This document shows, piece by piece, positions 56,596-64,000 of a stretch of DNA of 64,000 nt. Source of the DNA: Massilia aquatica (GTDB taxonomy: Bacteria > Pseudomonadota > Gammaproteobacteria > Burkholderiales > Burkholderiaceae_D); contig NZ_VVIW01000006.1 of the NCBI RefSeq assembly GCF_011682045.1, positions 1 through 64,000 on the forward strand, written 5' to 3'. Below the pieces are notes generated by a model. It did not search any database, was not told the DNA's origin, and saw nothing but the letters and a program-made list of their open reading frames with translations. The stretch's first letter is position 1, and each line of letters starts with the position of its first letter. Position numbers and translations under genes: made by a program.

Positions 56596-57480
56596 TTACT
56601 TTTCTTTACCCTGGGCGAACAGCGAGTCGAGCTTTTGCTCGTACTCGTGGTAGCCGAGGTAGTCGTACAGCTCCATGCGGCTTTGCATGGTCGCGACGAC
56701 GTTTTTCTGGGTGCCTTCGGCGCGCAGCGTCTTGTAGAAATTCAGGGCGGCCGCGTTCATGGCGCGGTAGGCGCCGCAGCAGTACAGGGCGATATCGACC
56801 TTGTGCGCGCGCAGTTCATCGAGCGTGAACAGTGGCGTGGCGCCGAATTCGGTCAGGTTGGCCAGAATCGGCACCTTGACCGCGTCGCGCACCTGGCTGT
56901 ACATCTCGAGTTTGGTGATCGCTTCCGGGAAGATCATGTCGGCGCCCGCTTCGACGTAGGCGCAGGCGCGGTCGATGGCGGCGTTCAGGCCTTCGACGGC
57001 CAGCGAATCGGTGCGCGCCATGATGACGAAGCTCTCGTCATGACGGGCGTCGACGGCGGCCTTGATGCGGTCGACCATTTCTTCCTTGCTGACGATCTCC
57101 TTGCCCGGACGGTGGCCGCAGCGCTTGGCCGAGACCTGGTCTTCCATGTGCACCGCTGCCACATCGGCGCGGATCATGTGGCGGATGGTGCGCGCGATGT
57201 TGAAGGCGCCGCCCCAGCCGGTGTCGATGTCGACCATCAGCGGCAGGCCGCAGGTATCGGTGATGCGCTGGGCATCGGTGATCACGTCGTCCATGGTGCT
57301 GATGCCGAGGTCCGGCATGCCGAGCGAGTTGGCGGCCACGCCGCCGCCGGACAGGTACACGGCCTTGTAACCGGTTTGTTCGGCCATGCGCGCGGTGTAG
57401 GCGGTGATGGTGCCGACGACCTGCAACGGCGACTCTTCCTGGACTGCGCGGCGGAACATCGCGCCTCGTGATTCTCTCAT
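56596..57480 (-). CDS. prpB: 2-methylisocitrate lyase
   Basis: 294 residues, isocitrate lyase superfamily. It cleaves 2-methylisocitrate to pyruvate and succinate. The catalytic segment [11 protein letters not shown], the metal site DIDTGWGG and HMEDQV are present. The start is the ATG at 57480 with GAGGAGA upstream; the longer frame to 57555 runs over the sigma-54 promoter. First gene of the prpB-prpC-acnD-prpF operon. Confidence 0.96.
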   Translation of the reverse strand: MRESRGAMFRRAVQEESPLQVVGTITAYTARMAEQTGYKAVYLSGGGVAANSLGMPDLGISTMDDVITDAQRITDTCGLPLMVDIDTGWGGAFNIARTIRHMIRADVAAVHMEDQVSAKRCGHRPGKEIVSKEEMVDRIKAAVDARHDESFVIMARTDSLAVEGLNAAIDRACAYVEAGADMIFPEAITKLEMYSQVRDAVKVPILANLTEFGATPLFTLDELRAHKVDIALYCCGAYRAMNAAALNFYKTLRAEGTQKNVVATMQSRMELYDYLGYHEYEQKLDSLFAQGKEK

Positions 57481-57528
57481 TGCGTTTTCTCCTCGGGTAC
57501 TGCGTTGGAATGACAATGCTGTTTGCAT

Positions 57529-57544
57529 TGCAAGCGCCGTGCCA
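57529..57544 (-). promoter_or_regulatory. Sigma-54 promoter of the prp operon
   Basis: On the minus strand TGGCACG-GCGC-TTGCA matches the -24/-12 consensus (TGGCACG, 4 nt, TTGCW) perfectly. Transcription would begin near 57518, about 38 nt before prpB. The divergent gene encodes a sigma-54 activator, as expected. Confidence 0.92.
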
Positions 57545-57603
57545 CTCCCGGCCACCTTGGCCCGGCTTATAAAACATCTTTATATTCAATGCCTTGGGCG
57601 AGT

Positions 57604-57687
57604 TTGAAACACGCTAGGCTATTCAGCCCGCGTTTCACCACGTTTCAATATGAAACACGTGAAACGCAACTGGAGTAAAATTGAAAC
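57604..57687. promoter_or_regulatory. PrpR-type binding-site cluster between prpB and prpR
   Basis: Six copies of TGAAAC or its inverse GTTTCA lie at 57605, 57632, 57642, 57651, 57660 and 57682. The central pair GTTTCA-ATA-TGAAAC (57642-57656) is a perfect dyad. They lie 60-140 nt upstream of the -24 element, a normal distance for an enhancer-binding protein, and the last abuts the prpR start, which suggests autoregulation. Confidence 0.75.
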
Positions 57688-59316
<1,629 letters not shown>

Positions 59317-59470
59317 GAAACGCATCGCATTTGCGCAAACCGGATCAGAATTCATATATCAAAGCATAGAATTATTCGTTCCATCGCCGTCACCGCACGC
59401 CTATGATCCGCCCTTTTTCCGCCGGAGCGGCCGCCCACAAGGACGCCGCACCCGGCTTTCGGAGGTTCTT

Positions 59471-60847
59471 ATGTCATCCGCACCGCAGCCTGCCCTGTTT
59501 TCCCTGATCGGCAATACCCCGCTGATCGAAGTGACCCGCATCGACACCGGCCCGTGCCGCCTGTTCCTCAAGCTCGAATCGCAAAACCCCGGCGGCTCCA
59601 TCAAGGACCGCATCGGCCGCGCCATGATCGACGCGGCGGAAGCCGACGGCAGCCTGAAACCCGGCGGCGTCGTGGTCGAAGCCACCGCCGGCAACACGGG
59701 CCTCGGCCTGGCCCTGGTGGCGCGCCTGAAAGGCTACCGCGTGGTGCTGGTCGTGCCCGACAAAATGGCGATCGAAAAAATCCTGCATCTCAAGGCCCTC
59801 GGCGCCGAAATCCACCTGACCCGCTCCGACGTCGGCAAAGGCCATCCGGAGTACTACCAGGATGTGGCGGCGCGCCTGGCGCGCGAGATTCCCGGCTCGT
59901 GGTTTGCCGACCAGTTCAACAACCCAGCCAACCCGCTGGCGCACCAGAGCACCACCGGCCCCGAACTGTGGGAACAGAGCGGCCACGATCTCGACGCCAT
60001 CGTGGTCGGCGTCGGTTCGTCCGGCACCCTGAGCGGCCTGTCGCGTTACTTTGAAACGGTGCAGCCGGACCTCGAATTCGTGCTGGCCGATCCGGAAGGC
60101 TCGATCCTGGCCGACTACATCAACACCGGCGTGCTGCGCGACGATGCCGGCTCGTGGGCGGTGGAAGGCATCGGCGAAGACTTCATTCCCGCCATTGCCG
60201 ACCTGTCGCGCGTAAAAAGCGCCTACACCGTCAGCGACGCGGACAGCTTCGGCAGCGCGCGCATGCTGCTGCGCGAAGAAGGCATATTGGCCGGATCGTC
60301 GAGCGGCACCCTGCTGGCCGCCGCGCTGCGCTACTGCCGCGCGCAGACCACGCCGAAGAAGGTGGTCACGTTCGTGTGCGATACCGGCACGCGCTACCTG
60401 ACCAAGGTCTACAGCGACGGCTGGATGGTCGACCAGGGCCTGCTCCAGCGCCCGACGCTCGGCGACCTGCGCGACCTGATTGGCCGCCGCTTCGACGATG
60501 GCGACGTGGTCACCGTGGCGCCGACCGACACGCTGCTCACGGCATTTAACCGCATGCGCAGCGCCGACCTGGCGCAGCTGCCGGTGATCGACAACGGCCG
60601 CCTGGCCGGCATCCTCGACGAGTCCGACCTGCTGCTGCACGTGACGGGCGACGCCACGCGCTTTCGCGACCAGGTCGGCACGACCATGACCGCCGAACTG
60701 CAAACCCTGCGTCCGTCGGCCGGCATGAGCGAACTGCGCGATATACTCGACCGCGGCCTGACCGCCGTCATCAGCGAAGACGACCATTTTTATGGCCTGA
60801 TTACCCGCTTCGACCTTCTTAACCACTTGCGCAGGACCTTATCGTGA
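59471..60847 (+). CDS. Cystathionine beta-synthase
   Basis: 458 residues: a PLP fold-type II domain (PLP Lys in NPGGSIKDRIG; phosphate loop in EATAGNTGLGLAL; AGSSSGTLLAAAL) followed by two C-terminal CBS domains (from about 330 onward, VVTVAPTDTLLTAFNRMRSADLA... and MTAELQTLRP). The architecture and the partner gene downstream indicate cystathionine formation from serine and homocysteine. Plain cysteine synthases lack CBS domains. GGAGG lies upstream of the ATG at 59471. It overlaps the next gene by 4 nt (GTGA). Confidence 0.9.
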   Translation: MSSAPQPALFSLIGNTPLIEVTRIDTGPCRLFLKLESQNPGGSIKDRIGRAMIDAAEADGSLKPGGVVVEATAGNTGLGLALVARLKGYRVVLVVPDKMAIEKILHLKALGAEIHLTRSDVGKGHPEYYQDVAARLAREIPGSWFADQFNNPANPLAHQSTTGPELWEQSGHDLDAIVVGVGSSGTLSGLSRYFETVQPDLEFVLADPEGSILADYINTGVLRDDAGSWAVEGIGEDFIPAIADLSRVKSAYTVSDADSFGSARMLLREEGILAGSSSGTLLAAALRYCRAQTTPKKVVTFVCDTGTRYLTKVYSDGWMVDQGLLQRPTLGDLRDLIGRRFDDGDVVTVAPTDTLLTAFNRMRSADLAQLPVIDNGRLAGILDESDLLLHVTGDATRFRDQVGTTMTAELQTLRPSAGMSELRDILDRGLTAVISEDDHFYGLITRFDLLNHLRRTLS

Positions 60848-62058
60848 ACAAACCCGTGAGCAAACCCGTGAACAAACCCGTGACCGACTCGATCGGCAAA
60901 AAACATCTTTCCACGCGCGTGATCCACGGCGGCCAGTCGCCCGATCCGTCCACCGGCGCGGTGATGCCCCCGATTTACGCCACCTCTACGTACGTGCAGG
61001 AGAGCCCGGGCGTGCACAAGGGCCTCGATTACGGGCGCTCGCACAATCCGACCCGCTGGGCGCTGGAGCGCTGCGTGGCCGACCTGGAAGGCGGCGCGCA
61101 GGCGTTTGCCTTTGCCTCGGGTCTTGCCGCCATTTCGACCGTGCTGGAACTGGCCGACGCCGGTTCGCACATCATCGCCGGCGACGATATGTACGGCGGC
61201 ACCTACCGCCTGTTCGAGCGCGTGCGCCGGCGCAGCGCGGGCCACGACTTTACCTACGTCGACCTGACCGATCCGGCCAGGCTGCTGGCGGCGATTCGTC
61301 CCGAAACGCGCATGGTGTGGGTGGAAACGCCGACCAACCCGATGCTCAAGCTGGCCGACCTGAAAGCCATCGGCGACATCTGCCGCGAGCGCGGCATCAT
61401 CTCGGTGTGCGACAACACCTTCGCCAGCCCAATCGTCCAGCGTCCGCTGGAACTGGGGATGGACATCGTGGTCCACTCGACCACCAAGTACATGAACGGC
61501 CACTCGGACGTCATCGGCGGCATTGCGGTGGTCGGCGCGGGCGAGCACCAGGCACAATGGGCCGAGCAGCTCGGCTTTTTACAAAATTCGGTGGGCGCGA
61601 TCCAGGGTCCGTTCGACAGCTTCCTGGTCCTGCGCGGCATCAAGACGCTGGCGCTGCGCCTGGAACGCCACTGCGCCAGCGCGCTCGATCTGGCGCAGTG
61701 GCTGGAAAAAGAGCCGAAGGTCGGCCGCGTTTTCTATCCTGGCCTGGCCTCGCATCCGCAGCACGAACTGGCCAAGCGCCAGATGAACGGTTTTGGGGGC
61801 ATCATCTCGATCCAGCTCGATACCGACCTGGCCGGCGCGCGCCGCTTTCTGGAGCGCTGCGAAGTCTTCACCCTGGCCGAGAGCCTGGGCGGCGTCGAGA
61901 GCCTGATCGAGCACCCTGCCCTGATGACGCATGCGACCATTCCGGCGGCGCAGCGCGCGCTGCTCGGCATCAGCGACGGGCTGATTCGCCTGTCGGTCGG
62001 CGTGGAGCACGTGGAAGACCTGCGCGACGACCTGCGCGCCGCGCTCGCGGCCATCTGA
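60844..62058 (+). CDS. Cystathionine gamma-lyase (trans-sulfuration PLP enzyme)
   Basis: 404 residues of the Cys/Met metabolism PLP family. PLP Lys lies in HSTTKYMNGHSDV; YGRSHNPTRWALE and GDDMYGGTYRLFE are the neighbouring active-site pieces. It should split cystathionine to cysteine, 2-oxobutyrate and ammonia, completing reverse transsulfuration with the upstream enzyme. Cystathionine gamma-synthase or beta-lyase activity cannot be excluded by sequence alone. It starts with GTG inside the upstream stop; the N-terminus is a threefold NKPV/SKPV/NKPV repeat that offers further in-frame GTG starts. Confidence 0.9.
   Translation: MNKPVSKPVNKPVTDSIGKKHLSTRVIHGGQSPDPSTGAVMPPIYATSTYVQESPGVHKGLDYGRSHNPTRWALERCVADLEGGAQAFAFASGLAAISTVLELADAGSHIIAGDDMYGGTYRLFERVRRRSAGHDFTYVDLTDPARLLAAIRPETRMVWVETPTNPMLKLADLKAIGDICRERGIISVCDNTFASPIVQRPLELGMDIVVHSTTKYMNGHSDVIGGIAVVGAGEHQAQWAEQLGFLQNSVGAIQGPFDSFLVLRGIKTLALRLERHCASALDLAQWLEKEPKVGRVFYPGLASHPQHELAKRQMNGFGGIISIQLDTDLAGARRFLERCEVFTLAESLGGVESLIEHPALMTHATIPAAQRALLGISDGLIRLSVGVEHVEDLRDDLRAALAAI
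60847..60882 (+). repeat. Three 12-bp tandem repeats at the gamma-lyase start
   Basis: AACAAACCCGTG, AGCAAACCCGTG and AACAAACCCGTG follow one another in frame and encode NKPVSKPVNKPV. Each unit ends in GTG, a possible start codon. Confidence 0.85.
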
Positions 62059-62082
62059 GCCCGGCGGGCGCCGGCGCAGCCA

Positions 62083-63672
62083 TCAGTGGCTGCGCACCTG
62101 GCCGGCCGCCTGCTGCACGTGCACCAGCACGAACTGGCCGGCCTTGAGCGGGGCGAAACCGACAGTGATGTTGAGCACACCGTGCTCCACATCGTCCTGG
62201 GTGGTCGTCTCCGGCCCGCAGCTGACAAAAAACGCTTCGTGCGGTGCCTTGCCCTGGAACGCGCCCTGGCGGAACAGGCCGACCATGAAAGCGTGGATGC
62301 TCAGGCGTACCTGGGCCCATAGCTGGTCGTCGTTCTGTTCGCACAGTACCCAGCGCGTGCCGCGCACCAGGCTCTCTTCGATATACAGCGCGGTGCGCCG
62401 CACCGGAATGCATTTGCCCTGCGCGCCATCGGGGTCGTCGCTGTGCAGGGTGCGCGCGCCCCACACGATGCGTCCGGCCGACGGCATGCTGCGCAGGCAG
62501 TTGATGCCGAGGGGGTTGAGCATGCCGTTGTCGCTGTCGGACACCGGCACGCTCAGTTCCGGCACGCCGATCAGGGTGGCGTCCATGCCGACCGGCGCTT
62601 TCCAGACGCCGCGCTGCTGGTCGGTGCGGGCGATGATGCCGGCCACCGCGCCGCACGGGGCCAGGCGCGTGAGCCGGCCGCCGCGCTGGTCGACCGGCTG
62701 CAGCAGGCGCGGGAAGAACAGCGCCGCATTCCTGCTGCTGGTGCCGAGTGCGGCCACGCCTTCGAGCGCGTTGTCGACGCTGCGCCAGGCCGGCGGCGGG
62801 TCGACCAGCAGCATGGCGCGCCGCAGTTCGCAGTAAGCGCCCGCTTCGGCCACCAGGGCGCTGTGCACGCCCGCGTCGAGCAGGTCGCCGCCGTTGTCGA
62901 GGTAGGGAGGAAGACACAGCAGGTTGAACAAATCGGCGCGGTCGAGCGCATACAGGCCGGCCTTGTGCGCCATTTTGCCGCTGCCGATGAAGTCCGCCAG
63001 CGTGAGCGGCAGTTCGTCGGCGGCGTGGTCAAGCACCATCACGCCGCTGTTGCTGGCGGCGCCGCACTCCCAGGCATCGCCGTGCTCCGGCGCGCGCGCA
63101 TGGCTGGCGGGGCGCTCAAGCGGCAGCGCGCCGCTCATAGTCACCAGGCGCGAGATGCTGCGCAAGACCAGGTCGACCCGGCGCGGATGGCTCGCGCCGA
63201 GCGAGAGATTGCGAAACAGCTCCACCTGGCCGGTGGCGCTGTCGCGCACCGACAGGTTGAAGCTGTCCGGGTCACCCGAGAGCAGCTCGTGGTCGACGCG
63301 CACCTGCAGCGCATTGCCCCACGTACCCGGGTCGCGCGCCTGCAGGGTCAATGCCCCGGCGCGCAGGATGGCGTGGCTGCGCACCACGCCGTCCACCGGT
63401 GCCGGGGCGTGGTACAGGCGCACGATGACGGCCTTGGCGCCGCCGTTCAGGAAGAAATCGCGCACCGCGAAGCCGAGCGCACTGTCCTCCCACAAGCCGC
63501 CGAACAGGCGCTCGAACTGGGCGAAGCTGGCGATGCTGACCGGTTCGTCCACCGGCCCGCGCAGGGCGCGCCCAACAAACGCGGTGATCGAGGTGGCCAC
63601 ACCGGCAATCGGGTGCACCGCTGTGGGAAGCTGCTCGGTGACGGTGCTGGCGTAGCTCATTGCGGCATGCAT
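62083..63672 (-). CDS. Contractile tail sheath protein (orphan)
   Basis: 529 residues from the ATG at 63672 (AGGAGA upstream). The N-terminus TAVHPIAGVATSITAFVGRALRGPV is typical of phage and contractile-injection-system sheaths. The C-terminal sheath domain (VWGARTLHSDD, RRTALYIEESLVRGTRWVLCEQNDDQLWAQV, GLFRQGAFQG, EAFFVSCG) is well conserved and nearest in style to Afp/PVC-like sheaths. No tube, baseplate, spike, chaperone or ATPase gene is adjacent: downstream lies the gamma-lyase in convergent orientation, and upstream a terminator closes an unrelated gene. It is either a remnant or part of a dispersed system. Confidence 0.88.
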   Translation of the reverse strand: MHAAMSYASTVTEQLPTAVHPIAGVATSITAFVGRALRGPVDEPVSIASFAQFERLFGGLWEDSALGFAVRDFFLNGGAKAVIVRLYHAPAPVDGVVRSHAILRAGALTLQARDPGTWGNALQVRVDHELLSGDPDSFNLSVRDSATGQVELFRNLSLGASHPRRVDLVLRSISRLVTMSGALPLERPASHARAPEHGDAWECGAASNSGVMVLDHAADELPLTLADFIGSGKMAHKAGLYALDRADLFNLLCLPPYLDNGGDLLDAGVHSALVAEAGAYCELRRAMLLVDPPPAWRSVDNALEGVAALGTSSRNAALFFPRLLQPVDQRGGRLTRLAPCGAVAGIIARTDQQRGVWKAPVGMDATLIGVPELSVPVSDSDNGMLNPLGINCLRSMPSAGRIVWGARTLHSDDPDGAQGKCIPVRRTALYIEESLVRGTRWVLCEQNDDQLWAQVRLSIHAFMVGLFRQGAFQGKAPHEAFFVSCGPETTTQDDVEHGVLNITVGFAPLKAGQFVLVHVQQAAGQVRSH

Positions 63673-63853
63673 GGGATCTCCTGTTTCATTCTCTATATTC
63701 ACGGCTGCATTAAACTGCGGCGATATAGCTATTAGATGCCCTTTGAAAACGTTATCTTTGACATTGATCAATGGTACAAGCGGACTCTTCAATAGTTTTG
63801 AGAAACGGGCTTGACATCGCTGGAGGAAAACCGGGTCGCATTCCGGTGTCCAT

Positions 63854-63885
63854 AAAAAAAGCCCGCATGGTCTGCGGGCTTTTTT
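63854..63885. terminator. Bidirectional intrinsic terminator
   Basis: AAAAAAA-GCCCGCA-TGGTC-TGCGGGC-TTTTTT: a perfect 7-bp stem with T-runs for both strands. On the minus strand it ends the gene that enters from the right (stop at 63901), separating it from the sheath gene. Confidence 0.93.
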
Positions 63886-63900
63886 GATTGCTGCTGGTGC

Positions 63901-64000
63901 TTATTCGATTTCGACCGTTTCCGGTGCCGCCGGCGGCGGCGCGGCGTCGGACTCGGGGAATTCGAGCGTGACCGCATCCTTGTCGTCCATGTCGACCGTG
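63901..64000 (-). CDS. C-terminal fragment of an unidentified gene
   Basis: An open minus-strand frame enters from the window edge and ends at TAA (63903-63901) just before the terminator. The visible 32 residues are acidic and Pro/Ala-rich and end PETVEIE. Nothing in this tail identifies the protein. It is called a gene because of the reading frame, codon bias and directly following terminator. Confidence 0.6.
   Translation of the reverse strand, partial: TVDMDDKDAVTLEFPESDAAPPPAAPETVEIE

Noticed and set aside
62083-63672. Prophage or tailocin island
   Set aside because: Only one tail gene is present; neighbours are metabolic, and no integrase, lysis, capsid or baseplate gene is seen in the window.

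Overview
The window is GC-rich, densely coded chromosomal DNA from a betaproteobacterium. The closest fit is the order Burkholderiales, family Oxalobacteraceae (Massilia/Telluria/Duganella type). The basis is the gene set and arrangement: a Wsp chemosensory operon, cysI-DUF934-cysHDN-cobA, prpBC-acnD-prpF with divergent prpR, lptFG-cbiX, a TonB receptor paired with a beta-propeller phytase, and REP-like TTCCCGC/GCGGGAA palindromes. I see no rRNA, tRNA, CRISPR array, insertion sequence or complete prophage. Genus-level placement is inference.

Layout. 1-5.4 kb: 3' part of a Wsp surface-sensing operon (wspC partial, wspD, wspE, wspF, wspR), followed by ppnP. 5.8-12.3 kb: a GH3 glucanase lipoprotein, murB, a yajQ-type c-di-GMP-binding protein and a nitronate-monooxygenase-like protein. 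12.5-19.8 kb: a PAS-GGDEF-EAL protein whose EAL domain is degenerate, a DHH phosphoesterase, a LytS/LytTR-type two-component pair and an orphan NarL-type kinase. 20-23.8 kb: a highly expressed-looking porin, a DeoR regulator with an MFS transporter, and a methyltransferase. 23.9-31.2 kb: assimilatory sulfate reduction (cysB divergent from cysI, DUF934, cysH, cysD, cysN, cobA). 31.8-38.4 kb: a TonB receptor-phytase operon, and divergent from it a degenerate GGDEF membrane protein. Both promoters carry PhoB-box-like sites. An AraC regulator and a Fur-boxed hemP follow. 39-45 kb: a LacI regulator, cbiX, lptG, lptF, divergent pepA, and small envelope proteins. 45.7-51.4 kb: small unknown genes, an AT-rich stretch running into xthA, a large nested palindromic repeat, and a six-PAS GGDEF-EAL protein. 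51.6-59.3 kb: the 2-methylcitrate pathway (propionate) with a textbook sigma-54 promoter and a cluster of PrpR-type sites. 59.5-62.1 kb: cystathionine beta-synthase and gamma-lyase. 62.1-63.7 kb: a solitary contractile-tail sheath protein. The window ends in the C-terminus of an unknown gene.

Themes. Five or more proteins make, break or bind cyclic di-GMP (WspR, YajQ, two GGDEF-EAL proteins, one degenerate GGDEF protein). Sulfur metabolism appears twice, as sulfate assimilation with siroheme synthesis and as reverse transsulfuration. The most original observations are: the divergent PhoB-type control region joining phytate scavenging to a degenerate GGDEF protein; the orphan sheath gene; the composition break inside xthA; and the palindromic repeats, one of which supplies the last codons of prpR.
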